Counted from the stretch's first letter, positions 1 to 8,606 are shown. The stretch: 64,000 nucleotides of DNA from Gordonia malaquae NBRC 108250 (GCF_000344135.1 NZ_BAOP01000025.1:1-64000), one strand, 5' to 3'. The notes: a model not told the origin generated them from the letters alone. Translations and numbers: made by a program.

Positions 1-866
1 ACGCATCCGTCCAGCCGGTCGATGGCGACCGCACTCAACGCCTCCACGAACCCGATACATGACGAGAATCTGCAGTCCGGATTCGGGTGAAGTGCAGTCG
101 CGAACACTCGGTCCATGGCCGACGCTCCCCCGGAATCGATCGGTCGTATACGGCCACCGAGCTGATCGGCGACGACGGCGGCCTGCGAGCGGCCGTGAAA
201 CGGCGACGTCCCGGTCGACATTCGATACGCGGTGACTGCCAGTCCGTACTGGTCCGAGTTCGGGCCCGCATGAAGTTCGTCAGCGATCCGTTCGGGCGCT
301 GTATATCCGACCGCACCATGCACCGCATAGTCCTCGGCCCTGTCGGTCTCATCGTCGATGTATCGCGCCACTCCGAAATCGGCGAGATACGCGGCACGCG
401 GGACCGCGTCGGACAACAGGATGTTGCGCGGTTGAACATCCCGATGGACGATGCCGAGGTAGTGCAGATGATCGAGACCTGCCGCGACGGTTGCCAGGAT
501 CGGCAGTGCATCCGCCGGTACCACTCCGTGTGGAGAAGATCGGATCAATTGGTCGACGTCCCCGCCGTCGACGAGAGTCATCGCCATCCACGGCTGCCCG
601 TCGATCTCGCCGCAGTCGAGCACCGGAACGACGGCGGAATGATCGACCGCGGATGCCAGTTCCGCTTCTCTATGGAACCGTCTGCGGTACTCACGGAGGC
701 CGGCGAGCTGGGGTGACAGCACTTTCACCGCGTCCGTTCGCGCCAGCCGAGGGTGGACTCCCGCGTACACGGTCGACGTTCCACCGACCCCCACCACACG
801 TCGAATTCGATAGCCGGCGAACTCGGTGCCTACGAGCGTCCCCCCAGAACCATCCACCGGCGACAC
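1..866 (-). CDS. Serine/threonine protein kinase, C-terminus beyond the window
   Basis: The reverse strand reads open from a GTG at 866 (preceded by the purine-rich GAAGGGGG) to the window edge, about 288 codons, so the 3' end is missing. A kinase domain is clear. It has a glycine loop GVGGTS at about residues 26-31, a Lys in DAVKVL at 48, the catalytic loop HRDVQPRN at 141-148, DFG at 163-165 and an APE-type segment (APERI). The loop lysine of the usual HRDxKxxN is Gln here, which is unusual for bacterial PknB-type kinases and may lower activity. A transmembrane or sensor part, if present, lies outside the window. Kinase identity is certain; the substrate is unknown. Several shorter overlapping frames on both strands are shadows. 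Confidence 0.87.
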   Translation of the reverse strand, partial: MSPVDGSGGTLVGTEFAGYRIRRVVGVGGTSTVYAGVHPRLARTDAVKVLSPQLAGLREYRRRFHREAELASAVDHSAVVPVLDCGEIDGQPWMAMTLVDGGDVDQLIRSSPHGVVPADALPILATVAAGLDHLHYLGIVHRDVQPRNILLSDAVPRAAYLADFGVARYIDDETDRAEDYAVHGAVGYTAPERIADELHAGPNSDQYGLAVTAYRMSTGTSPFHGRSQAAVVADQLGGRIRPIDSGGASAMDRVFATALHPNPDCRFSSCIGFVEALSAVAIDRLDGC

Positions 867-1012
867 GGCCCCCTTCGTACGGGGCCCGTCCTGCGCAGAG
901 CCCTGTCGAGCGACGCTATCAACGCGTGTGGATGCCGCCCGACCGTTTGGGACCGAGCACCCAACCGCATCGAGGCCGCCGCCTGACCTGTCGGCCGGTG
1001 GGTCCAGTCTGG

Positions 1013-1432
1013 TCAATTCGCCACGTCCGTGGCGGGCGCCTTCTCACCGCATGAATCGGCGACCGGCTCCATAACCGCCTCTGCGCGTCCGGGATGGAGG
1101 CTCGTCCACAATGCCTCGATACCGAGCCATCCGATGCCCGCGACGAAGAACAGGACGGTACCAATGAAGACGAGAGCGGAGAATGCCGTACAGCCTCCGA
1201 CCACGCGATCGAGTGTGCTCGGATCGCCGAGTACCGAACCCGTGTTCGCGGCGACGAGGACTGCCGCCACGATGGGCAGAGAGGTCAGCGGAAGAGTTCC
1301 AACGAACCACCAACGCTGCTCGCTCGCGAGTGTGAGGACGAACTCCGCCCAGGTGAAGAAGGCCCAGACAACTGAAGTGACAACAGCGACATATCCGATG
1401 GGGCCGAGAAAGTCGATCAGGGTCTGAATCAT
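1013..1432 (-). CDS. Small integral membrane protein, function unknown
   Basis: About 139 residues from the ATG at 1432, chosen because GGAG lies 7 bases upstream. An upstream start at 1468 would add 12 polar residues. Three to four hydrophobic segments are visible (around GYVAVVTSVVWAFFTW, LTSLPIVAAVLVAAN, FSALVFIGTVLFFVAGIGW) and the C-terminal tail is polar. It lies between two kinase genes, on the same strand as both, but no motif links it to signalling. Not recognised. Confidence 0.7.
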   Translation of the reverse strand: MIQTLIDFLGPIGYVAVVTSVVWAFFTWAEFVLTLASEQRWWFVGTLPLTSLPIVAAVLVAANTGSVLGDPSTLDRVVGGCTAFSALVFIGTVLFFVAGIGWLGIEALWTSLHPGRAEAVMEPVADSCGEKAPATDVAN

Positions 1433-1527
1433 CGCACTACTCCGTTCGCGTGGGGTCTGATCTCCCACAACGTACGGTCAGTTCCGCACTGCCCCGCCGA
1501 TTCTGGGTGCTGTCACCCACCGGTCGG

Positions 1528-2211
1528 TCAAGGAAGGAGAGTCAATCCCGCCGCAGTGATGACCCGCGTGCTCATCGCCCACTCGCACAGCACGATTCGG
1601 CGGTTTGACGCCGGAACCCCGTCATCGGAGATCAGGCCGCCGATCCCCGCAGCCGACAACTTCTCGCACAGATAGTCGAGTTTGCGACGCAGCTTCGACG
1701 GAGTCCAGCCCAGCCGGAGCTCGACGTCTTTCATCGATGCGATCCGATCGATTCCGACACCCGGATTCTTCAGCATCGGCTCGCACAATGCGAGCAGCAT
1801 CAATGTCTGGTCGTCGTTCAATGACTCCGGTCCGACCGTCTCGACCCCGACCGGCGGCGGAAGCACCGTCCGTTCCGTGGGCCCGAGTTCCGGGATCCGA
1901 ACCGCGATCTCGTACTCCGTCCGGCCCGCCCGGAAGACGACCGCCGTCTCCCGACCGCTGAGGCGCACGGCCCGACCGACCTCGAGCAGCGAACTGAGTG
2001 CCACGCCCTTCGGGCTGTACCGGACCGGAATCCAGGTTCCAACGTTCTCGATCCACCAGCCGCCGTCGCGCCAGTACACGGCGAGGATTCGCCGATGCAG
2101 ATGCTCGTTGTCGGCGAACGCGAGGTCGCCCTCCCGTCCGACCGTGGTGATCCGATCGCGACTCAACGGCACGATCGTCCCGACGAGGTCGTCGATGTGT
2201 GGAATAGCCAT
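1528..2211 (-). CDS. FHA-like protein with C-terminal helical domain
   Basis: 227 residues. The N-terminal part resembles a forkhead-associated fold: VGREGDLAF at about 24-32 followed by HLHRR at 38-41 corresponds to the GRxxxN/SRxH phospho-threonine binding signature, and a tryptophan-rich strand pair follows (WWIENVGTW). The second half (about 140-227) is helical and charged and looks like a winged-helix or similar DNA- or protein-binding domain. It sits next to two Ser/Thr kinases, so binding of phosphorylated partners is a reasonable inference. FHA assignment is from motif only and moderate. Confidence 0.72.
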   Translation of the reverse strand: MAIPHIDDLVGTIVPLSRDRITTVGREGDLAFADNEHLHRRILAVYWRDGGWWIENVGTWIPVRYSPKGVALSSLLEVGRAVRLSGRETAVVFRAGRTEYEIAVRIPELGPTERTVLPPPVGVETVGPESLNDDQTLMLLALCEPMLKNPGVGIDRIASMKDVELRLGWTPSKLRRKLDYLCEKLSAAGIGGLISDDGVPASNRRIVLCEWAMSTRVITAAGLTLLP

Positions 2212-2268
2212 GCCTTCTCCCCCGGCCCGAGTGACACTCCCGTCGTGTCGGATCGAGGATACGGGACC

Positions 2269-3438
2269 TCAGCAGCTGCAGTCGCAGTCGCAACTCGCGC
2301 AGCACTTGCCACAATCGCAGCAATCGCTACAACAATCGCACGCTTCGCAGCAATCATCTTGGTGACACAGGCCCGCCTTGTACTGATCGTTGCAATGGTT
2401 CCAATGCGTCTCGCTGCACACTGCCGGGCCACAGCAGGTGATGCCGAGGAAGGGCAGCAGCCGTTCGCCGAACGACCTGTTGGGCCGGAACGGAGGAGGA
2501 TACGGCGCGTAGGACGGGTATCCCGGCGGCCGCTGGTCCGGCCATTCCCGGAATCGATTGGGCGCGGGGGAATCCGCCTCACCATGGTGGTGGACCGCGT
2601 GCCGCCGCGAGTGAACAACGCGTGCAAGTCCCTCGATGAGGAGTGCCCGCAGGAGTCGATCGTCGACCAGAGTCAGTTCCGCGTAGCGATCGGCAATCCG
2701 ACGGACGAGCACATGCGCCTTGTCGATCGCCTCAGCGTCGGTCGTTCCACTCGCCTCCAACGGGTTGAAGGCGCCTTCGGCACGATCACGTTCACGATCG
2801 TCCACCGCATCGATGAGGTGTGCGAGCCTTCCGTAGTCCGCGCCGATCTCCCAGAGCACGCGCCGATTCTGCGGAACCATCGCGGCATCGGCGGTCGCCG
2901 CGAAGACTTCCGCGCATGCCAATGATGTGGGCTCGGTGAGCATGTCCAGGTCGGTAGTCGTCGATTCGAGCTCCGCCTGTTTCGACAACGGCGCCAGAAC
3001 CGCGCCGACATCGAGCGCGGCGACATCACCGATCTTCCGATGCAGCATTCCCGACGCAGACGTCGCCGCCAAACGTTTGACGAGTACCGGTTTCGCGAGC
3101 CCCGTCGCCTGCTCGGCGACGATGTCGTCTGCCTTCGCCGCGGCCAAGGTCATCGACGCCGTCGCAGCGAGCTCGATTCCGGCGTCGGTTCCAGCGACAA
3201 CCTCCGCGGACCGCATCCCCCGAAACGGGCAGGGTCCCGCGGTACGCGTCGCGGTCGGCACGGCTGTCTGCGCCGACGTCAGGATCGAGAGCATGATCGC
3301 GTCGGTGTTCGTCGTCGCCCGACACGCCTGGCCGAAGCGGTCACGCAGAGACAGGCACAGGCCGCACATATGGGCGCGCCACATCGCGGCCAGTTCGTCG
3401 TCGAGCGTGTGCGCACACGGTTGGAGGAGTCCGAACAT
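2269..3438 (-). CDS. DUF5685 family protein with cysteine-rich tail
   Basis: 389 residues. The N-terminus MFGLLQPCAHTL followed by HMCGLCLSLRD is the signature of the actinobacterial DUF5685 family (family name from memory). The middle is helical and alanine-rich, typical of the family. The last 60 residues hold 19 cysteines in CC, CxC and CxxC arrangements ending DCDCSC, suggesting metal (Zn or Cu) or Fe-S binding; the metal is not identifiable from sequence. It lies between the FHA-like gene and a receptor kinase on the same strand. Confidence 0.8.
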   Translation of the reverse strand: MFGLLQPCAHTLDDELAAMWRAHMCGLCLSLRDRFGQACRATTNTDAIMLSILTSAQTAVPTATRTAGPCPFRGMRSAEVVAGTDAGIELAATASMTLAAAKADDIVAEQATGLAKPVLVKRLAATSASGMLHRKIGDVAALDVGAVLAPLSKQAELESTTTDLDMLTEPTSLACAEVFAATADAAMVPQNRRVLWEIGADYGRLAHLIDAVDDRERDRAEGAFNPLEASGTTDAEAIDKAHVLVRRIADRYAELTLVDDRLLRALLIEGLARVVHSRRHAVHHHGEADSPAPNRFREWPDQRPPGYPSYAPYPPPFRPNRSFGERLLPFLGITCCGPAVCSETHWNHCNDQYKAGLCHQDDCCEACDCCSDCCDCGKCCASCDCDCSC

Positions 3439-3557
3439 CGCCTTGGCGCCGCCTTTCGTTCCGGACGAGCCTCACTCGCCCGCTACCGATACGGACCGTA
3501 TCCGTAGCGGTACCGAAGCCGGGCACCGATGGGTGCATGCACCCATCGATATCGCCC

Positions 3558-5066
3558 TCATGCCGAGGCGAAGTCCTCGACGATCTCCGCCGAGATGCTC
3601 AACCCGCGTTGCCGTTGAGTGTTGTAGCAGTCGATTCGGATGCCCCGGCTGGCGCACTTCCACGATCCGATCCAGTTCGACTGCACACCCTCGCCGTCTG
3701 GAAGCGGCTTCAACGCGGGCGTCCATCCATCACCACTCGGGCGTATCACGTCACCCGACGATGACTGATAGCTCGACACGCCACAGAACTTCGCCCCCTG
3801 ATCAGCGAAGTCAATTCCCACCGAGGTATTCGTCGCCGCGCCCGTCTCACATGGCAGTATGTCGGCCCAGTTGTACCCGTCCGGCGTCTGTGGTCCGCAC
3901 CAGAATCGCTCCCCACCGAGGACGCACGCCACCCGACCGTCCGTCGACGTGAACCCGAATCCCTCCGTGCCGATCTTAAATCGCTGGATGTCGCCGGAGA
4001 AGTCGATCTCGCCCATCGCGGATCGATTCGGCAGCGGAATCTCCGCCGCCGGACCGTGGTCCCCCGGCGTTTCGCGATTCGTCATCGCGTACGCCAGGCC
4101 TCCGACGCCGAGCAGTACCGCCACGGCAGCCGTCACACCGAACTGCTTCGCATGAGCACGAAACCATGCCCGTCTCGATGGTTGTGCGCTATTCGGGACG
4201 ACTCCAGGCGCCGGCAGTCGCGCGGCAGGCCGATCGGCACTGACCGACACACCGCCGCCGACGGACACGAACGCCGCGGCGAACTCCCTGCAGTTCGAGA
4301 ATCGCGCAGACGGGTCCTTGTCCAGCGCCCGAGCGAAGACGGCGTCGTATCCACGGAGCCGACGGTCGAGCGTCGACACCAGCGGAGGTTCGGCGGCGAG
4401 ATGCTGCTGCATGAGGGCGGGCGCCGTGTCTGCGGTGAACGGTCGCGATCCTGTGAGCATCTCGAATGCACTGCATGCAAGCGAATACTGGTCGGCCCGG
4501 CCAGTGACGTCCGTCGATGTGAAGGCCTCGGGCGCCGCGTACGCCATCGACCCCAGGAAGGCGTTGGACACCGTGAGCCGAGTCTCGCCCGCGAGCCGCG
4601 CGACACCGAAGTCGAGGACACAGACGCTTGCGACCTGACCGTCACGGCCCATGCCGACCGAGATATTCGCCGGCTTGACGTCCCGGTGCGTCACGCCCCG
4701 CCCGTGCGCGTAGTCGAGCGCGGATCCCGCGTCGAGGAGCACTCGACCGACGACGGCCGGACTGCTCACCCCCGCACCGACAAGGTCGACGCCGGGCACG
4801 TACCGCATCGTGAACCACGGATCGTCACCCACGACACCGATCGCGTACACGGTCACGATCGATGGATGATCGAGAGCCGCAATGAGCTGGGCTTCTTTAC
4901 GGAACCGAGCCAGGGCGATCGAATCACCCGAGCCCGCGCGGATGATCTTCAGCGCCTCGCGTCGACGAAGCTCCAAACTGTCGACGAGGTACACCTCCCC
5001 CATCCCGCCCGACCCGAGCAGTCCGACGACCGTGTAACCAGCGAAGACATCCCCGGGCGACAACAT
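3558..5066 (-). CDS. Receptor-type Ser/Thr protein kinase (PknB-like) with six-Cys extracellular sensor
   Basis: 502 residues from the ATG at 5066; the frame stays open to 5180 but the domain begins right after this Met. Kinase domain: LGSGGMGEVY glycine loop at about 17-26, Lys40, HRDVKPAN at 127-134, DFG at 152-154, APE at 178-180. A single membrane helix spans about 308-328, so the kinase is cytoplasmic and residues 330-502 are outside. The outer domain has six cysteines (381, 390, 406, 428, 471, 480), probably three disulfides. The next gene, divergently transcribed at 5252, encodes a secreted protein with the same cysteine order and the same C-x8-C pair near its end. Confidence 0.9.
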   Translation of the reverse strand: MLSPGDVFAGYTVVGLLGSGGMGEVYLVDSLELRRREALKIIRAGSGDSIALARFRKEAQLIAALDHPSIVTVYAIGVVGDDPWFTMRYVPGVDLVGAGVSSPAVVGRVLLDAGSALDYAHGRGVTHRDVKPANISVGMGRDGQVASVCVLDFGVARLAGETRLTVSNAFLGSMAYAAPEAFTSTDVTGRADQYSLACSAFEMLTGSRPFTADTAPALMQQHLAAEPPLVSTLDRRLRGYDAVFARALDKDPSARFSNCREFAAAFVSVGGGVSVSADRPAARLPAPGVVPNSAQPSRRAWFRAHAKQFGVTAAVAVLLGVGGLAYAMTNRETPGDHGPAAEIPLPNRSAMGEIDFSGDIQRFKIGTEGFGFTSTDGRVACVLGGERFWCGPQTPDGYNWADILPCETGAATNTSVGIDFADQGAKFCGVSSYQSSSGDVIRPSGDGWTPALKPLPDGEGVQSNWIGSWKCASRGIRIDCYNTQRQRGLSISAEIVEDFASA

Positions 5067-5251
5067 GACCACCGAACCAGAATACGTACAACCCGGCACC
5101 TCGCCCCCGGCGGTTCGCCGTCCTGTGGGCTCAGCCACCCACTCGCACCGCCGGGAGGATCCACCCATTGCCGACTTCACCCGACGCAGGCGAAGGTGGG
5201 ATCACAAGACCAACCGCGGCCATCCCAGGCCACCGGCACTGTAGGAATCAC

Positions 5252-5836
5252 ATGAAGCTACGCACCGTCACCGCCCGAGTTGTCGCGCCGATCGTATTCA
5301 CCACTGTCGCGGTACTCACCGTTCCCGGCGTCGCCGCCGCCGACATCGACCGAGGGACCATCGACACTCTGATCGACATGTCGGATCTGACGTCCATCGA
5401 TCCGCTCCTCGTCTTCCAGAACGGGTCCCCCATGGGCTTCGCATCGGCCGACTCTGAATACCAATGCGTCATTCCCCCGTTGGTCGATGACGGCGACGAC
5501 CTCGACCCGGTGTACTGCGTGGTGGGCACACCGACGAGTTTCAGCGTCCCAGAGGACGCCGCGTGCGACGCCGACGATCCCGGTGCCGATGTCCTCATCT
5601 GGGATCAGGACTCCCAGTCTGTATGCGCGGGCACCACTGCGCCGGTCGCCACGATTCCGTCGATGGACAACGGGGGCTGGCGCCAGGGAAACCGCCCCCT
5701 GCCAGTCGGCTCGAAGATCGCCATCGACACCTGGACCTGTGGCAGCCGCGCGAACGGCATCACCTGTCACGAGTCGACCACTGAGTCCGGCTTCCGGATC
5801 CACAACGGCACCGTCGAATCCTGGGATCTCGACTGA
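5252..5836 (+). CDS. Secreted six-cysteine protein resembling the adjacent kinase sensor
   Basis: 194 residues. The ATG at 5252 is preceded by AGGAA; the frame is open further upstream but a signal peptide starts exactly here (MKLRTVTARV then a hydrophobic core, cleavage near VAAAD at about 30). The mature part has six cysteines (72, 89, 105, 125, 163, 172). The end, with WTCGSR at 161-166, LPVGSK at 150-155 and a C-x8-C pair, parallels the outer domain of the neighbouring kinase (LPDGEG, WKCASR, C-x8-C). Function unknown; possible competitor, ligand or partner of that kinase (inference). Divergent from the kinase with about 185 bp between starts. Confidence 0.82.
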   Translation: MKLRTVTARVVAPIVFTTVAVLTVPGVAAADIDRGTIDTLIDMSDLTSIDPLLVFQNGSPMGFASADSEYQCVIPPLVDDGDDLDPVYCVVGTPTSFSVPEDAACDADDPGADVLIWDQDSQSVCAGTTAPVATIPSMDNGGWRQGNRPLPVGSKIAIDTWTCGSRANGITCHESTTESGFRIHNGTVESWDLD

Positions 5837-5863
5837 ACGGAAGTCTCCCGCGCGAACAGTCAG

Positions 5864-5970
5864 GACACTCCCACGGTCGCAGTACCGATGGGACCACGAA
5901 GATCGATGTCCTGACCGCGGACATCGACGGCTCTGTTTGATCGTTCACCGTCGGCTGCGCCAAGGCCTGA
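5864..5970 (+). pseudogene. Remnant of the 3' end of a paralogue of the secreted protein at 6502-7020
   Basis: The stretch reads DTPTVAVPMG, then in a shifted frame KIDVLTADIDG, a TGA, and SFTVGCAKA followed by TGA. This matches the last 35 residues of the intact gene at 6502 (DELTVAVPAG, VDVVVITDLQG, EFTVGCIKA). A frameshift and a TGA at the position of the intact gene's Trp show that it is dead. It is the left part of a decayed duplicate that continues at 6036. Confidence 0.75.
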
Positions 5971-6035
5971 TCAGCCACTTCAACATGCGATCACTCAAGG
6001 CGCGGGGGAACTACGGCGCTCGCTCAAGGACAGTG

Positions 6036-6263
6036 TCAGCGGGGCCGACGACGCGGTAGCGGGCGACGACGAACGCGTGGTCGCAGACAGCAGCCAGTCG
6101 AGGGAGTCGTTCTCGTCGGCGAGGAAGCCGTCGAGGGTGGACGCAGTGTAGAAGACGTAGTCGGTCATCGTGGTGTTCCTCCGGTGAGTCGTCGTCACCA
6201 CATGATGGGGTCGGGGTCCAGTTCGGGTGCGCCGGTGTCGACTCCGCGTCGTGCAGCATCCAA
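6036..6263 (-). pseudogene. Truncated duplicate of the RibD/DHFR-like gene and the 3' end of its upstream neighbour
   Basis: 6091-6263 repeats 7591-7764 almost base for base (a handful of substitutions and one deletion). It covers the first 27 codons of the reductase, its ATG (here at 6168), its ribosome binding site and the last codons of the upstream gene. 6036-6080 matches 7126-7170, the 3' end of the reductase. About 450 bp between the two ends are deleted and the junction is out of frame, so the copy is dead. The very high identity of the right half points to a recent duplication or gene conversion. Confidence 0.88.
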
Positions 6264-6285
6264 CCCGTCCTGATCTGTCCGAATC

Positions 6286-6319
6286 AACGGCGGCCGCCCC
6301 TCTCGGGGCGGCCGCCGTT
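6286..6319. terminator. GC-rich hairpin, probable bidirectional terminator
   Basis: A perfect 15-bp stem AACGGCGGCCGCCCC with loop TCTC, followed on the plus strand by GTTCGTT. It lies just after the duplicated fragment and before the promoter region of the gene at 6502. There is no long T tract, as is common in high-GC actinobacteria. Confidence 0.65.
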
Positions 6320-6501
6320 GTTCGTTCCGGGAACGAATCGTGCCGAATACTTATGCACGTATAGGTCGATCGGTTCACAAGATTCATCGGTTCTGACCAC
6401 ATCGACCTCGACTTTTACACCGGACGGTTGATACCGAACCGTGCATAAACATCGATATTTTCGAGTGTCCCCCGTTGACAGAACACTGGAGAACTCTCGT
6501 T

Positions 6502-7020
6502 ATGAATCTGACTCGCCTGACAGTCGCCGCAGGAGCCGTCGCCGCCGCAGGAATGCTCCTCGCGCCGGCCGTCGCACACGCCGACGGCACCAAGGATCCC
6601 AAGTACCAGCACCCGCCGACCACCTCGCAGCCGAAGTCGGACGACGACGGCGTCGCGCCCATCAACAACAAGCGTGCCCCCGTGAAGCTGTGCGGTCAGG
6701 AGTCGACGAGCGGCGAGTTCACCGGCGAACCGTCACATCATCCGTACGCGCTCGAGGCCGGAACCACGTCGATCACCGTCGACTACGACACCTTCGACGT
6801 ACCGGACAAGATCAACGTGTACGCGAAGGGCAAGCTCGTCGGCACCACCGGCTGGCGCGGCTCAGAGTCCGAGAACACCAACCGTCATCCGCTGAAGGGC
6901 GCCGGCGACGACGAGCTCACGGTGGCGGTGCCGGCCGGCGCCACCTCGGTCGACGTCGTGGTCATCACCGATCTCCAGGGCACCGCCTGGGAGTTCACGG
7001 TCGGCTGCATCAAGGCCTGA
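6502..7020 (+). CDS. Secreted protein of unknown function
   Basis: 172 residues. The ATG at 6502 is chosen because it begins a signal peptide (MNLTRLTVAAGAVAAAGMLL, cleavage after AHA at about 29); an in-frame ATG at 6475 lies upstream of the GGAG box at 6488. The mature protein has two cysteines, one in VKLCGQE and one in VGCIKA at the end, likely a single disulfide. The second half (SITVDYDTFDVPDKINVY, ELTVAVPAGATSVDVVVITD) looks like a beta-sandwich. No family recognised. A hairpin terminator follows the stop codon. A decayed copy of its 3' end lies at 5864. Confidence 0.8.
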   Translation: MNLTRLTVAAGAVAAAGMLLAPAVAHADGTKDPKYQHPPTTSQPKSDDDGVAPINNKRAPVKLCGQESTSGEFTGEPSHHPYALEAGTTSITVDYDTFDVPDKINVYAKGKLVGTTGWRGSESENTNRHPLKGAGDDELTVAVPAGATSVDVVVITDLQGTAWEFTVGCIKA

Positions 7021-7029
7021 TCTCTGCTT

Positions 7030-7061
7030 GGCCGGTCATCTCTCGTGAGGGGTGACCGGCC
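7030..7061 (+). terminator. Terminator hairpin after the secreted-protein gene
   Basis: Perfect 9-bp stem GGCCGGTCA/TGACCGGCC with a 14-base loop, followed by TTTCG, nine bases after the stop codon at 7020. Confidence 0.7.
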
Positions 7062-7098
7062 TTTCGACTCGCTCCGCTCGCTCAAGGAGCAGAGAAGG
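7061..7098. repeat. Dispersed intergenic repeat (CTTTCGACTCGC..CTCAAGGAGC type)
   Basis: The segment CTTTCGACTCGCTCCGCTCG then CTCAAGGAGCAGAGAAGG recurs in variant form in the gaps at about 6012, 27166, 33779, 50690 and 58001. It lies only between genes. It is an actinobacterial-style short intergenic repeat of unknown role. Confidence 0.6.
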
Positions 7099-7125
7099 TG
7101 CCGCTGTTAGTCCAGTGAGCAAGGG

Positions 7126-7668
7126 TCAGCGCGGGCCGACGACCCGGTAGCGGGCGATGACAAACGCCTTGTTCTGCACGGTCTCGAGCAGTTCGAAGTC
7201 CCACGCGCGCGGAAACAGGGGGCGGCCAGAGCCGACGGTGGCGGGCGCGAACGAGACGAGCAACTCGTCGAGCATTCCGTCCTCAGCGAACTGGGCCGCG
7301 AGGTCGCCGCCGCCGACCACCCACACCGCCCGGTCGCCTGCTGCCTTCTCAAGGGCTGCGCGGTGCTCGGCGGGCGAACCGGCCACTACGGTGATCGACG
7401 GATGGACGGGCTCCAGGTCGCGGTGGGTGAACACGAACGTCGGATGATCCTTGTACATCCATTCCTCGCCGCTGGCCGTGATGTGGTCGACCACCCAGCG
7501 ATAGGTCGTGGATCCCATGACGATGGCCCCGGTCGCCGCCATCAGATCGGCGATGTTGTGCGGGCCGTCCTCGTCGATCGGCTGCGTGAGCAGCCAGTCG
7601 AGGGAGTCGTTCTCGTCGGCGAGGAAGCCGTCGAGGGTGGACGCGGTGTAGAAGACGTAGTCGGTCAT
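7126..7668 (-). CDS. Dihydrofolate reductase family protein (RibD C-terminal fold)
   Basis: 180 residues from the ATG at 7668, with GGAGG upstream. The N-terminus YVFYTASTLDGFLADEN, the middle IVMGSTTYRW and the C-terminal VWVVGGGDLAAQF and DELLVSFAPATVGSGRPLF form the RibD_C/DHFR-like pattern of NADPH-dependent reductases; GGGDL is the dinucleotide-binding loop. The exact substrate is unknown: this family is distinct from true folate enzymes. The start overlaps the stop of the upstream gene by 4 bp (ATGA), so the pair is translationally coupled. A broken copy lies at 6036-6263. Confidence 0.85.
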   Translation of the reverse strand: MTDYVFYTASTLDGFLADENDSLDWLLTQPIDEDGPHNIADLMAATGAIVMGSTTYRWVVDHITASGEEWMYKDHPTFVFTHRDLEPVHPSITVVAGSPAEHRAALEKAAGDRAVWVVGGGDLAAQFAEDGMLDELLVSFAPATVGSGRPLFPRAWDFELLETVQNKAFVIARYRVVGPR

Positions 7669-8606
7669 CGTGGTGTTCCTCCGGTGAGTCGTCGTTGCCA
7701 CATGATGGGGTCGGGGTCCAGTTCGGGTGCGCCGGTGTCGACTCCGGCGTCGTGCAGCATCCAGCGTGCGAGAAGCCTGCGGTGCGCCGAGAACGTGAGC
7801 TCGTGTGCGACGATCTGCGACAGCCGGAACGACTCCGGCGGGCTGCACAGGGCGTCGACGATCCAATCGGTCCACGCTCCTCGCCGCGTGACGTCCCGCA
7901 CCATCGCCAGCCAGCGGACCGAGCTCGCGGCATGTCGAGCCTGGAGTGCGTCGAGGTCGGAAGCGGGCGTCAGGTCGGGCATCGGGCCGCCCTCGATGGT
8001 GGCGAGCCACGGCTCCTTGCTGATCACGAGGTGCCACAGCACCTGGTCGATCGTCTCGTCGGGTCCGTCCCACGCCCGCGACATGCTTCCGACAAGGCGG
8101 CGACGACCTCGCTCCGCTGCCGACACGGCGCCTGCGGCGTCCAGCAGCGCATCGATGTCGGCGGCGTCGTGTCTGCACTGCAGGGAGACGATGTCGCCGG
8201 CCGACTCCTCGGCCAGACCGCTCTCGTTCGAGTCGACATAGAGGACCGTCGGTGAATGGAAATGGATGCCGTTCGGTGCGGGCAGCCAGTGCCCGGACTG
8301 GCCCGCAGGCGGCATCGACGTCGGCGGATGCCCGTAGGCGCGAGAGAATGCACGACTGAAGCCTTCGACGGTCTCGTACCCGGCCGCGAACGCGGTGTCG
8401 GTGACGGTGGCGCCACGTTGCAGTTCCCACGCCGATCGTTCCAGGATCACGCGGCGACGCAGCGCGACTGGCGACTCGCCCGCACCCGCCCGGACCGACC
8501 GCGCGAAGTGGAACGGCGAGGAGTACACGTCCGCAGCCATGTCGTCGAGGCCGTCGTTGCTCTCGTCGAGCACGGCGTCGAGGAGTGTCCGCAGGTGGTC
8601 GGTCAT
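7665..8606 (-). CDS. AraC-type HTH protein with DinB-like C-terminal domain
   Basis: 313 residues. Residues about 1-100 carry an AraC-family double helix-turn-helix (SSPFHFARSVRAGAGESP, then ATVTDTAFAAGYETVEGFSRAF with the AGYE/FSRAF signature). Residues about 140-300 resemble DinB/maleylpyruvate-isomerase-like four-helix proteins (DQVLWHLV, IVAHELTFSAHRR with spaced His residues). It is placed just upstream of, and overlapping, the reductase gene. Role inferred as a regulator or stress-linked protein; ligand unknown. Confidence 0.75.
   Translation of the reverse strand: MTDHLRTLLDAVLDESNDGLDDMAADVYSSPFHFARSVRAGAGESPVALRRRVILERSAWELQRGATVTDTAFAAGYETVEGFSRAFSRAYGHPPTSMPPAGQSGHWLPAPNGIHFHSPTVLYVDSNESGLAEESAGDIVSLQCRHDAADIDALLDAAGAVSAAERGRRRLVGSMSRAWDGPDETIDQVLWHLVISKEPWLATIEGGPMPDLTPASDLDALQARHAASSVRWLAMVRDVTRRGAWTDWIVDALCSPPESFRLSQIVAHELTFSAHRRLLARWMLHDAGVDTGAPELDPDPIMWQRRLTGGTPR

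Noticed and set aside
7126..8430. 434-codon frame extending the reductase upstream
   Set aside because: The upstream part overlaps the AraC/DinB gene in another frame; the reductase begins at the ATG at 7668 with GGAGG before it.
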